Assembly (NCBI GenBank): GCA_022841795.1
Contig: JALHQU010000030.1
Coordinates: forward strand, 1-48,371
DNA length: 48,371 nt
Direction of reading: 5' to 3'
Origin: Fimbriiglobus sp.
Lineage (GTDB): Bacteria > Planctomycetota > Planctomycetia > Gemmatales > Gemmataceae
Of this stretch, positions 35,485 through 43,795 are shown piece by piece. Position numbers and translations under genes: made by a program. Every line of letters starts with the position of its first letter. Within the stretch, counting starts at the first letter, position 1. The notes under the pieces were generated by a model. The model was not told where the DNA came from and did not search any database. It saw only the letters and a list, made by a program, of their open reading frames with translations.

Positions 35485-36813
35485 ATGGCCGACCTGTTCC
35501 GAACCGACTGTGAGGGGTTCCACCGCCGCAACTTCCTCCAGATCGGCGCCGCCGGTGCCCTCGGGCTGACGCTCCCCGGCATCCTCGCTAGCGAAGCCAA
35601 GGCGAAGGAATCGACCGGCAAGGCGAAGGCCAAGAGCGTCATCCTGGTGTGGCTGGCCGGCGGGCCGGCCACCATCGACATGTGGGACAACAAGCCGGAC
35701 GCCCCGGAGGGCATCCGCGGCGAGTTCAAGTCGATCAGCACGAAGGCGGACGGCGTGCAGTTCGCCGAGACGCTGCCGAAGATGGCCGAGCAGGCGGACA
35801 AGGTGAGCGTGGTGCGGAGCCTGTACCACACCATCCCCAGCCACGGCCCGGCCACCGTGTTCATGACCACCGGGAACAAGCCGACCGCCGCCCTGCAGTA
35901 CCCGGCGATGGGGTCGCTGGCGGCGAAGCTGATGAAGACCGAGACCGGCATCCCGCCGTTCGTCACGTTCATGGACCTCCGCGGCGGGCAGGCCGGGAAC
36001 GCCGGCTACCTGGGCACCGGGTACAACCCGTTCCAGGTGGAGGGCAGCGCCAACGCCAAGGACCCGAAGGCGGCGTTCCGGCTCCGCGGCATCAGCCTGC
36101 CGAACAACGTGTCGCTCGACGACCTGGACAAGAAGGACAAGCTGCTGCGGTCGTTCGACGACGGGTTCCGCAAGCTGGACCAGCGGAGCGAGTTGGTGGA
36201 CGGGCTGGACACGTTCCACCAGCAGGCGCTCGAAATCCTGCGGTCGGACCGGACGAAGAAGGCGTTCGACCTGGCGAGCGAGCCGGCGAAGGTGCGGGAC
36301 AGCTACGGCACCGGGCCGCTCGGCCTGAGCGGGCTGGCCGCCCGCCGGCTGGTGCAGGCCGGGGTGCGGTTCGTCACCATCGGCATGGGCGGGTGGGACA
36401 CGCACCAGAAGACGTTCGAGGCGCACAAGACGCGGCTGATGCCGAACCTGGACACCGGGCTGGCGGCGCTCGTCGCCGACCTGGACGCGAACGGCATGCT
36501 GGACAGCACCATCGTGATGTGTGCCGGCGAGTTCGGCCGAACCCCGAAGGTGAACAAGAACGCCGGCCGCGACCACTGGGCGCGGAGCATGGCGTGCGTG
36601 CTGGCCGGCGGCGGGTTCAAGCGGGGGTACGCGCACGGCACCACCGACGCCAGCGGCATGGCCCCGGACCGCGACCCGTGTACCCCGGACGACATCGCCG
36701 CCACCGTCTTCGGGCAGCTCGGCATCCCGCACACCACCGAGCTGCAAACCCCCACCGGCCGCCCGGTGCAACTGTTCCGCGAGGGCAAGGTGGTCGAGAA
36801 ACTGATCGCGTGA
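35485..36813 (+). CDS. DUF1501 family protein with Tat signal
   Basis: A 442-residue protein with a twin-arginine export signal (HRRNFLQIGAAGALGLTLPG, Arg14-Arg15), so it is folded in the cytoplasm and exported. The body shows the DUF1501 pattern, related to the alkaline-phosphatase/sulfatase fold: LVWLAGGPATIDMWDNKPDAP, SHGPATVFMTTGN, GMGGWDTHQKTF, MCAGEFGRTPKVN and GRDHW, with Asp and His residues that could bind metal. It is paired with the DUF1549/1553 gene upstream and the two probably act on the same substrate. The gap between them (350 bp) is filled by inverted repeats, so they may have separate transcripts. A strong terminator follows. Confidence 0.9.
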   Translation: MADLFRTDCEGFHRRNFLQIGAAGALGLTLPGILASEAKAKESTGKAKAKSVILVWLAGGPATIDMWDNKPDAPEGIRGEFKSISTKADGVQFAETLPKMAEQADKVSVVRSLYHTIPSHGPATVFMTTGNKPTAALQYPAMGSLAAKLMKTETGIPPFVTFMDLRGGQAGNAGYLGTGYNPFQVEGSANAKDPKAAFRLRGISLPNNVSLDDLDKKDKLLRSFDDGFRKLDQRSELVDGLDTFHQQALEILRSDRTKKAFDLASEPAKVRDSYGTGPLGLSGLAARRLVQAGVRFVTIGMGGWDTHQKTFEAHKTRLMPNLDTGLAALVADLDANGMLDSTIVMCAGEFGRTPKVNKNAGRDHWARSMACVLAGGGFKRGYAHGTTDASGMAPDRDPCTPDDIAATVFGQLGIPHTTELQTPTGRPVQLFREGKVVEKLIA

Positions 36814-36830
36814 GGTGACGGCGCATTTTG

Positions 36831-36863
36831 AAAGCCCACGCACGGCCGTGCGTGGGCTTTTTT
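36831..36863 (+). terminator. Rho-independent terminator after the DUF1501 gene
   Basis: A perfect 30-bp palindrome (AAAGCCCACGCACGG and its complement, 36831-36860) followed by T residues to 36863. This is the only textbook terminator in the window. Confidence 0.88.
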
Positions 36864-36897
36864 CGTTACAATCCCCGACACCTCCGGAGGGTCGAGG

Positions 36898-38928
36898 ATG
36901 AGCCGCAAGGACCGCCGCAAGAAGGACCGGAACCGCCGCGACCGCCGGGCGGGCGAGCCGCCGTCCCGGTTCGCCCGCCAGTTGATGGCCGTGCAGCAGC
37001 TCATCGACGAGCGGCGGTTCGAGGACGCCGAGCAACTGCTGCTCGACATCGTCGCCACCAACCCGGAGAACCGCGACACCCTGTACCTGCGGCTGGGCCT
37101 GGCCCAGGCCCGCGGGGACGACCGCGAGCTGTTCACCGCCGCGTCCAAGCTGGTGAAGTTCTACCCGCACGAGCCGGACCTGCTGCTCATGCTGGCCGAG
37201 GCGGCCGGGCGGATCGGGTTCCTGTCCGTCGCGCTGAAGACGTACCGCGAGTACCTCACCCGCTTCCCCGACGACGAGCAGGCCGAAGACATCCGCCGGT
37301 ATCTGGAGAAGGAGGTGCCCGGTCACCGGGCGCGGCTGGAGCAGGTCGGGCTGGACGGCGAGAACGGGTTCGCCGACGGTCTGCTGCACGAGCAGGTGCA
37401 GATCGCGATGGGCGACGGGCGGTACGCCGAGTCCCGCAAGCTGGCCGCCGAGTTGCTGGTCCGCCGCCCGCGGTTCGTCGCCGCCTGGAACAACACCACC
37501 GAGTGCTTCCTGCTGGAGGGGAACTACGCGGCGGCGCTCGACGCCACCGACCACGCCGTCGCCATCGACCCGGAGAACGCGTTCGCCCGGTCCAACCGGC
37601 TGCGGTGCCACCTGTACCTCGGCCGCACCGCCGACGCAGCGGCCGAGGCGGACGTGGTGGCCGAACTCACCCCGGTGGACCGGCCGTCGGCGTGGGTGAA
37701 GCTGGCCGAGGGGCTGGCGTTCGCCGGCCGGGACGCCGCCGTGCTGAGCGTGTGTGCCCGTGCGAAGAAGGCGAAGGAGATGGGGTCCGGGATCGACAAG
37801 GCGATGTTGGCCCTGCACGCCGGGGTGGCCGAATACCGGCTCGGGCGGGAGAAGGAGGCGAAGAAGCACTGGACGGCGGCGGTGAAGGAGTACCCGGCCC
37901 TGTCCGCCGCCGAGGACCAGCTGGCCGAGCTGAAGAAGCCGGTCGGCCAGCGGGCGGCGGGGTGGGTGTTCCGGCTGACCCAGGTGGTGCCGCGGCCGTG
38001 GATCGACGACCTGAGCCGGCGGATGACGCGGGTGCGAAACCGACCCGAAGCGGAGACCACACACGAGGCCCGCCAGTTCCTCGCCGCCCACCCGCCGCTG
38101 CTCGCCGTGCTGCCCGTCCTGCTCGACCGCGGCTGCCCGGCCGGGCGGACGTTCGCCGTCATGCTGGCGCGGGTGGCGAAGACGCCGGAGACGCTGGCGG
38201 CGCTCAAGGACTTCGCCCTGAGCGACCGCGGGCCGGACTCCACCCGGCACGAGGCCGCCCGCGAGGTGAAGGAGGCCAAGCTGTTCCCGCCGGGGCCGAT
38301 CCGCATGTTCATGGAGGGGGAGTGGCGGGAGATCCGGCTGACCGGGTTCGAGATCACCGACGAGCCGTCACACACGCACGGCCCGGCGGTGGTCAAGCTG
38401 GCCGAGCGGGGCCACGAGGCGCTGATGAAGGCCGACCACCGGGCGGCGAAGGCGATCTACACCGAGGCCCTGGCGATCGAGCCGGACGCCCCGGACCTGC
38501 ACTACAACCTGTCGATGGCGTACCGCATCGCCGGGGAGAACGACGAGGCCGACCGGCGGGTGCGTGAGGTGGCCGCCCGGTTCCCGAACTACTTCTTCGG
38601 GGTGGTCGGGGCGGCGATGATCGACCTGCGGAATGGCGACCTGCAGCCGGCCCGTGACGCCGTCGGCCGGCTGATGGAGGCGGAGAAGATGCACACCTCC
38701 GAGTTCATGGCCCTGGCCGGGCTGGGGGTGGAGTTGGCGATCGAGCAGAACGAAGCCGACCGCGGGATGCACTGGGTGAAGATGGCCGAGGACATCGCCC
38801 CGGACCACCCGAACACGGCGAAGCTGCGGGAGCGGGCCGAACTCGGGCAACTGGTCGGCTCGATCGGGAAGATCAAGGACATGGCCGGCCGGCGGCGGAA
38901 GAAACGCCCCGGCGGGGGCGAGCCGTAA
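36898..38928 (+). CDS. Large TPR-repeat protein
   Basis: A 676-residue soluble protein. It begins with a very basic leader (MSRKDRRKKDRNRRDRRAG). TPR units are clear at about 25-150 (FEDAEQLLLDIVATNPENRDTLYLRLG; FLSVALKTYREYLTRFPDD), at about 170-340 and at about 495-620 (HRAAKAIYTEALAIEPDAPDLHYNLS). A middle stretch of about 340-490 lacks clear repeats. It has no enzymatic motif and should act as a protein-binding scaffold in the cytoplasm. The ATG has GGAGGGTCGAGG upstream and TACAAT at 36867-36872 as a possible -10. The CNNM/CorC-like gene follows 35 bp later and may share the transcript. Confidence 0.8.
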   Translation: MSRKDRRKKDRNRRDRRAGEPPSRFARQLMAVQQLIDERRFEDAEQLLLDIVATNPENRDTLYLRLGLAQARGDDRELFTAASKLVKFYPHEPDLLLMLAEAAGRIGFLSVALKTYREYLTRFPDDEQAEDIRRYLEKEVPGHRARLEQVGLDGENGFADGLLHEQVQIAMGDGRYAESRKLAAELLVRRPRFVAAWNNTTECFLLEGNYAAALDATDHAVAIDPENAFARSNRLRCHLYLGRTADAAAEADVVAELTPVDRPSAWVKLAEGLAFAGRDAAVLSVCARAKKAKEMGSGIDKAMLALHAGVAEYRLGREKEAKKHWTAAVKEYPALSAAEDQLAELKKPVGQRAAGWVFRLTQVVPRPWIDDLSRRMTRVRNRPEAETTHEARQFLAAHPPLLAVLPVLLDRGCPAGRTFAVMLARVAKTPETLAALKDFALSDRGPDSTRHEAAREVKEAKLFPPGPIRMFMEGEWREIRLTGFEITDEPSHTHGPAVVKLAERGHEALMKADHRAAKAIYTEALAIEPDAPDLHYNLSMAYRIAGENDEADRRVREVAARFPNYFFGVVGAAMIDLRNGDLQPARDAVGRLMEAEKMHTSEFMALAGLGVELAIEQNEADRGMHWVKMAEDIAPDHPNTAKLRERAELGQLVGSIGKIKDMAGRRRKKRPGGGEP

Positions 38929-38963
38929 CATAGGACACTCGGAACCCGGACGACGAGGCTGAC

Positions 38964-40295
38964 ATGTGGGGCGTGGAACTGCTGGTGATGGGCGGAATGG
39001 TAATGGCGAACGGGGTGTTCGCGGCCTACGAGCTGGCGCTGGCGTCGGTGTCGCTCGCCCGGCTACAGGTGCTGGCCGACGAGAAACGGGGCGGGGCGGC
39101 GTCGGCGGCGTACATGAAGCGGAACATGGAGGGCAGTCTGGCCGGGGTGCAGCTCGGCATCACCCTGATGGGGGCCATCGCCGCGGCCGTCGGCGGGGCC
39201 GGGGCGGAGGAGGTGATCGCGCCGAAACTCCAGGACTCGCTCGGGGTGTCGTCGGCCACCGCCGAGTTGCTCGCCCTCGCCCTGGTCGTGGCCCCGCTCA
39301 CCGCCGTCACCATCGTGTTCGGCGAGCTCATCCCGAAGGTGTTCGCCCTGCGGAACAAGGAGCGGGTGTGCCTGGCCCTGTCCACCCCGATGCGGTGGTT
39401 CGTGACCGCCGTGTGGCCGGTGGTGTGGGCGCTGGAGTCGTCCGTCACCGGGCTGATGGCCCTGGGCGAACGGGTGATGAAGAAGCGGGGCGGCGGGGCG
39501 GTGAAGTCGGAGGCGACCGAGCTTCAAGAACTGCGAGCGACCGCCGCCATCGCCCGCACCTCCCGGCTGATCGGCCCGCGGGAGGAGCGGATCATTGTCG
39601 GGGCGGCCACGCTGTCGTCCCGGCCGATCCGCGAGGCCATGCTGCCGGCCGAAGCGATCAGCATGCTGGACGCGAACGCCGAGGTGGCCGACGCCCTCGC
39701 CCACGCCCACCTGGACCTGCACACCCGGTTCCCGCTCACCGACCGGCCGGGCGACCCGCAGGCGGTCATCGGGTACGTCAACTTCAAGGACCTGGTGGCA
39801 CTCATGCGGCTCACCCCGTTCGACGCCACCCTGCGGTCGGTCGCCCGCGCCATCCCGAGCGTGCGGGACGACACCCCGGTGTCGGCGTGCCTGGAGCAGA
39901 TGCTGCGGGACCACACGCACATCGCCCTGGTGCGGGACGCCGGCGGGAAGGTGGTCGGCCTGGTGACGCAGGAGGACATCCTGGAGGAGCTGGTGGGCGA
40001 GATCGAGGACGAGTACGACCGCCTGCCGATGCACCTCGTGAAGACCGGGGCCGGGTGGGTGGCCGGCGGGGGCATCTCGCCGGACCGCCTGAAGCAGGCG
40101 ACCGGCATCGACCTGCTGTCCGACCCGCCGCCGGGCGAGGTGCGGCACCTGAGCGACTGGGTGACCGGGCACCTGGGCAAGCCGGTGGGCGGCGGGGAAT
40201 CGTTGAAACGGAACGGGGTGCGGGTGGTGGTGCGGAAGATCCGCCGCCAGAAGGTGCTGGAAGCCCAGGTGGAGCGCCTGCCGGCGGTCCGCTGA
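38964..40295 (+). CDS. CNNM/HlyC-CorC family membrane protein (DUF21, CBS pair, CorC domain)
   Basis: A 443-residue protein with three parts: DUF21 transmembrane domain (1 to about 190; ELALASVSLARLQVLADE, GSLAGVQLGITLMG, TIVFGELIPKVFAL), a CBS pair (about 215-335; REAMLPAEAISMLD, VVGLVTQEDILEELVGEI) and a CorC_HlyC C-terminal domain (about 350-430; YDRLPMHLVKTGAGWVAGGG). Family members export or regulate magnesium and cobalt, or take part in membrane homeostasis; the usual name 'hemolysin' is historical. The N-terminal MWGVELLVMGGMVMANGVFAAYE is a normal start. It is 35 bp downstream of the TPR gene. Confidence 0.9.
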   Translation: MWGVELLVMGGMVMANGVFAAYELALASVSLARLQVLADEKRGGAASAAYMKRNMEGSLAGVQLGITLMGAIAAAVGGAGAEEVIAPKLQDSLGVSSATAELLALALVVAPLTAVTIVFGELIPKVFALRNKERVCLALSTPMRWFVTAVWPVVWALESSVTGLMALGERVMKKRGGGAVKSEATELQELRATAAIARTSRLIGPREERIIVGAATLSSRPIREAMLPAEAISMLDANAEVADALAHAHLDLHTRFPLTDRPGDPQAVIGYVNFKDLVALMRLTPFDATLRSVARAIPSVRDDTPVSACLEQMLRDHTHIALVRDAGGKVVGLVTQEDILEELVGEIEDEYDRLPMHLVKTGAGWVAGGGISPDRLKQATGIDLLSDPPPGEVRHLSDWVTGHLGKPVGGGESLKRNGVRVVVRKIRRQKVLEAQVERLPAVR

Positions 40296-40296
40296 G

Positions 40297-40325
40297 GGTG
40301 AACCCGGCCCGCCAGGGCCGTGGGT
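40297..40325. repeat. Single arm of the GTGAACCC repeat family
   Basis: GGTGAACCCGGCCCGCCAGGGCC... follows the CNNM stop by one base and reaches the stop of the convergent gene at 40325. The matching second arm is missing here. Confidence 0.6.
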
Positions 40326-40807
40326 CACTTGCTCGCCTCCAAGATCCGCTCGGCCTGGGTCTTCGACAGCATGAACCCGGCCATCGGCGGGAAGAACTTC
40401 CCCGGCTTGGCCTTGTCGAAGTACGACGCCCCGGTCCAGTGGCCGTCAACGTACACTGTCAGCGTCCGCCCCGCCGCGTCCCCGCACGCCTCGGCCAGTT
40501 TCTTCGCCGCCCCCTTCGACAGGGTGAACTCGACCGCGTACTGGTCGTTGTTCGCGATGTTAAGGTGCGTCAGTTTGGCGGTGGCGATGTCCTTGCTCGT
40601 CAGCACCGGCTGCAGGTGGGCGTACCAGTCTTTGCCGCCGCACACGATCGGATGCCCCTTGTCCTCCGTCACCCCCTTGATGACCTGCGGCTCGATCCAG
40701 CGGAACTCGACCGTCACCTTCGGCTTCGCCGGCTCCTGACCGGCGGAGGGGACGGCCAGACAGGCTGCGACCGCCAACACGACGCCTGCTCGAAGAACCT
40801 TCGCCAT
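40325..40807 (-). CDS. Secreted protein with a SecD-P1 head-like domain
   Basis: A 160-residue protein with a Sec signal peptide (cleavage near SAG-QEPAK, residue 23). The mature part resembles the P1 head-base segment of SecD/SecDF: AVEFTLSKGAAKKLAEACGDAAGRTLTVYVDGHWTGAS, then FMLSKTQAERILEA. It is far too short to be SecD and has no membrane helices. Free-standing P1-like domains occur in planctomycetes with no known role. The N-terminal ATG at 40807 is normal and is divergent from the peptidase-like gene. Confidence 0.75.
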   Translation of the reverse strand: MAKVLRAGVVLAVAACLAVPSAGQEPAKPKVTVEFRWIEPQVIKGVTEDKGHPIVCGGKDWYAHLQPVLTSKDIATAKLTHLNIANNDQYAVEFTLSKGAAKKLAEACGDAAGRTLTVYVDGHWTGASYFDKAKPGKFFPPMAGFMLSKTQAERILEASK

Positions 40808-41356
40808 GACAGCACCTCCGGAAACGCCGAACTCGTAATCGACCGGACAGGCCAGTCCACCTTACAACGGACGATACACCTCTGTACCACCCGGCACAAG
40901 CGAATACCGTTCGCGGGGTTCGGGGGCCGCTCGCGGCTTCGCCGTCGGCGGCCAAGCCACCAGCGGCTCAAACAGCAACTCCTCGGGTGCGCCGCCCACC
41001 AGACAGGGCCGTTCCGTTGTGCCCCGGAGTGTGACGGGGACGGGCGGGGTCGTTCTCAACATTGCCAACACGAACCCGCCGGCCGGCGGGGGGCGCGCAC
41101 AAACTGCGGTTTTCAAGCCGTTTTCGCGTCCCACCGGCCGGGGGGATGGGGCCGCGAGTTGGCAATGTTGAGAACGACGACGGCCATGCATCGAGAACCG
41201 AACGGCCCTGGCCCGCCGGCACCCGAATCAACCTCCGCTTTTTTTTTCCGCCGGGATGTCGTATACCCTGACGCCCCGGCGGGTCCGGCTCACGGACGAG
41301 TGCCCGTCGCGTCGTCATCGTTCTCGGCATCCGAATCCCCCCGCAAGGATGCGCCC
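40808..41356. other. 549-bp divergent gap with a 130-bp inverted-repeat element
   Basis: No gene is supported. It holds the inverted repeat at 41049-41178, and a T9 tract (41239-41249) just upstream of the peptidase-like gene. The rest of the gap should contain the promoters of both flanking secreted-protein genes. I see no consensus elements. Confidence 0.4.
41049..41178. repeat. 130-bp element with perfect 21-bp inverted ends
   Basis: GTCGTTCTCAACATTGCCAAC at 41049-41069 is the exact complement of 41158-41178, with GC-rich inner partial repeats (CCGGCCGGCGGGG, CACCGGCCGGGGG). It looks like a small non-coding mobile or palindromic element; no target duplication is evident. Confidence 0.7.
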
Positions 41357-42580
41357 ATGACCCGCACCGCGTTCGCGGTCTGTTGCTTCGTCGTTGTCGC
41401 CCCGCTCGCCCTCGCCCAGACCAAGCCGTTCGACCCCCTCCCGCCGCCGGCCATGCCGGGCGAGAAGGCCGAGAAGCCCGAGCCGACGAACGGATTCGAC
41501 CTGCTCCGACAGGCCACGGCCGTGTTCAACCAGGCGAAGGCCGCCGACCCGGCCAAGTTCCTGAACGCCCGCGACCTGTTCGGGCTGGCGTTCCGCGAAA
41601 AGGTGAAGATGTCCACCGAGCAGACGGCGGCGTGGGCGTACTGCCGCATCAAGGTGGCCGCGGACAAGCTGAACAAGTCGTCGGACGCCAGCACCGCCGC
41701 CGACGTGGTGGCCGAGGTAGAGGGGGCGCTCAGCACCGTGCCAGATCACCTGGCGCTGCACGAGGCGGCGAAGGACATCCTGGCGACGGCGAAGAAGCGG
41801 GCCGGGACCACCCGGCCGACCCGCGGGCCGGCGGCGGTGAAAGCGGAGGAACCGGGCTGGCAGGTGATCGACACCGACAACTTCCGGGTGCGGTACCGCA
41901 CCAGCCGGGCGACGGCCGAGGAGGTGGCGCGGTCGGCCGAGACGCAGCGGGCGGAGGTGTTCAAGAAGTGGTCCGGCCCGCCGGGGGCGAACTGGTCGCC
42001 GCGGTGCGAGATCACCCTGCACCCGACGGCCGAGGCGTTCGCCGCCGCCACCAGGCTGCCGGCCGCGGCCACCGGCCGGGCGGACGTGAACCTGGCCGAC
42101 GGCGCCGCCACCAGCCGGCGGATCGACCTGCGGGCGGACGACGAGACGCTGACCGACGCCGCCCTGCCCCGCGAACTCACCCACATCGTCCTGGCCGACC
42201 TGTTCCCGAGCCAGCCGCCGCCGAAGTGGGCCGAACTGGGCATGGCGGTCCTCAGCACGTCGAGCGCCGAGGTGGACCGCTACCTGCAAACCGTCCGCCG
42301 GTGCGCCCGCGACGGCGAGTTGCTGCCGGTGGACAAAGTGCTGACCGCCGCCGAGGTGCCGGCCAAAGCGGTCACCGGGTTCCACGTCGAGAGCGTGGCG
42401 CTGGTGCACTTCCTGGTGAAGTGGAAGGGGGAGAAGGCGTTCACCGCGTTCGTCCGCGACGCCCAGCGGTACGGCACCGAGACCGCCCTCACCCGCCAGT
42501 ACGGGCTGGCCGACGCCCGCGCGCTGGAGGACAGTTGGAAGCGGGGCACGGTGCCGGTCGCCCGCGGCCAGCGGGATTGA
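41357..42580 (+). CDS. Secreted gluzincin-like protein with degenerate HExxH motif
   Basis: A 407-residue protein with a Sec signal peptide (cleavage near ALA-QTK, residue 20). The N-terminal half is helical (ATAVFNQAKAADPAKFLNARDLFGLAF). The C-terminal half resembles peptidase MA-like domains: LPRELTHIVLADLFPS, then PPPKWAELGMAVLS. In active enzymes the first motif is HELTH, where both His bind zinc. Here residue 272 is Arg (RELTH, H276), so one metal ligand is missing and catalysis is doubtful. The frame is open far upstream, but the ATG at 41357 has AAGGAT nearby and starts the signal peptide. Followed by a hairpin. Confidence 0.72.
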   Translation: MTRTAFAVCCFVVVAPLALAQTKPFDPLPPPAMPGEKAEKPEPTNGFDLLRQATAVFNQAKAADPAKFLNARDLFGLAFREKVKMSTEQTAAWAYCRIKVAADKLNKSSDASTAADVVAEVEGALSTVPDHLALHEAAKDILATAKKRAGTTRPTRGPAAVKAEEPGWQVIDTDNFRVRYRTSRATAEEVARSAETQRAEVFKKWSGPPGANWSPRCEITLHPTAEAFAAATRLPAAATGRADVNLADGAATSRRIDLRADDETLTDAALPRELTHIVLADLFPSQPPPKWAELGMAVLSTSSAEVDRYLQTVRRCARDGELLPVDKVLTAAEVPAKAVTGFHVESVALVHFLVKWKGEKAFTAFVRDAQRYGTETALTRQYGLADARALEDSWKRGTVPVARGQRD

Positions 42581-42584
42581 GTCG

Positions 42585-42655
42585 GCGGGCCGCCACAGAG
42601 GGCGGCCCCTACAAGGCAACCGGGTTTGTAGGGGCCGCCCTCTGTGGCGGCCCGC
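42585..42655. terminator. Perfect 30-bp hairpin between the peptidase-like gene and mnmH
   Basis: Arms 42585-42614 and 42626-42655 match perfectly around 11 bases (GCGGGCCGCCACAGAGGGCG...). It begins 4 bp after the upstream stop. No T tract follows; mnmH starts 18 bp after it. Confidence 0.7.
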
Positions 42656-42661
42656 TGCCGC

Positions 42662-42667
42662 TACAAT
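42662..42667 (+). promoter_or_regulatory. TACAAT -10-like element just upstream of mnmH
   Basis: TACAAT ends 6 bp before the ATG at 42674, which would put the transcription start at or next to the first codon. No ribosome-binding site is seen. Confidence 0.4.
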
Positions 42668-42673
42668 GCCCGC

Positions 42674-43795
42674 ATGGTGCAGGTGCCGCTGACGATCGAC
42701 CGCTTCTTCGCCCCTGGGCCGGCGTTCTCCGCCGTCATCGACGTGCGGTCGCCGGCCGAGTTCGCCGACGACCACCTGCCCGGCGCCATCAACCTGCCGG
42801 TGCTGGACGACGCCGAACGGGCGCGGGTGGGCGCCATCTACAAGCAGGTGAACCCGTTCGAGGCCCGCAAGGTGGGTGCGGCGCTCGTCTCCCGGAACAT
42901 CGCCCGGCACATTGACGAGCACTTCGCCGACAAGCCGAAGGACTACCGCCCGCTGCTGTACTGCTGGCGGGGCGGGCAGCGGTCCGGCAGCTTCGCCATC
43001 GTCCTCAGCCAGATCGGGTTCCGCGTGTCCACTCTCGTCGGCGGGTACAAGACGTACCGCGGGGAGGTGATGGACGGGTTGCGGACCCTGCCGCGGCGGT
43101 TCGACCTCCGCATCCTGGCCGGGCCGACCGGCAGCGCGAAGTCGAAGGTGCTGCGGGCGATTGAAACTGCCGGCGGGCAGACCCTCGACCTGGAACGGCT
43201 GGCCTGCCACCGCGGGTCGCTTCTCGGGTCCGAGCCGGACGCCCCGCAGCCGGCGCAGAAGCTGTTCGAGTCGCTCGTCCACCACCGCCTCTGACAGCTC
43301 GACCCCAGCCGCCCCGTGTGGGTGGAAGCGGAATCGAACAAGGTGGGCGACCTGCAGGTGCCCATCGAGTTGTGGCGCGTGATGAAGGCGGCCCGCGGGG
43401 TGGAACTGCGGCTGCCGCCGGCCGAGCGGGTGCGGCACCTGCTGGCTGAGTACGACCACTTCGTGCGGAACCCGGACTCGCTGAAGGGGCTGCTCGACAA
43501 GCTGCGGGGCAAGCTCGGCGGGGTGGTGGACGGCTGGTTCGCCGACATCGACGCCGGCCGGTGGGAGCGGTTTGTGGCGAACGTGCTCACCCAGCACTAC
43601 GACCCGGCGTACCGCCACTCACGGGAGCGGGACTTCCCGAACGCGAACACGCCGGTGGAGATGACCGACGCGAGCGACGAGGCGATTCGAGAGACGGCGG
43701 AGTCTTTGGTGAACCCCGACCGCCAGGGAGGGGGTAAGGTGGCTCGCACCCCCTCCCTGGCGGTCGGGGTTCACCAGATTCCGCTCACTTGCTGA
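42674..43795 (+). pseudogene. mnmH: tRNA 2-selenouridine synthase MnmH (SelU), interrupted by an in-frame UGA
   Basis: MnmH replaces sulfur with selenium in 2-thiouridine at the tRNA wobble position. The N-terminal rhodanese domain is intact (VIDVRSPAEFADDHLPGAINLP; catalytic C97 in YCWRGGQRSGS). A P-loop GPTGSAKSK follows at 150-158. Codon 207 (43292-43294) is TGA. The next codons continue in the same frame with typical MnmH sequence (LDPSRPVWVEAESNKVG, LPPAERVRHLLAEYDHF, VLTQHYDPAY). Read through, the protein has 373 residues, close to the family size. The last 30 residues are encoded by the palindrome at 43708-43775, so the natural end is also replaced. TGA could be a mutated CGA (Arg) or TGG (Trp). 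Sec recoding cannot be excluded, but I see no convincing SECIS. Confidence 0.8.
43708..43775. repeat. Perfect 28-bp hairpin of the GTGAACCC family inside the mnmH 3' end
   Basis: Arms 43708-43735 and 43748-43775 with a 12-base loop. GGTGAACCCCGACCGCCAGG is shared with 25060 and 45295. Confidence 0.85.

Noticed and set aside
40325-40807. SecD protein-export subunit
   Set aside because: It has only a P1-head-like domain and a signal peptide, with no membrane helices and one quarter of the usual length.
38966-42580. A 1204-codon plus-strand frame joining two regions
   Set aside because: Only its last 407 codons (from 41357) look like a protein. The earlier part is a shifted reading of the CNNM gene and intergenic repeats.
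43295-43345. A SECIS element after the mnmH UGA
   Set aside because: A possible 6-bp stem (CCGCCC with GGGTGG) has loop CGTGT and not the GGNC-type loop expected in bacteria. In GC-rich DNA such stems are frequent.
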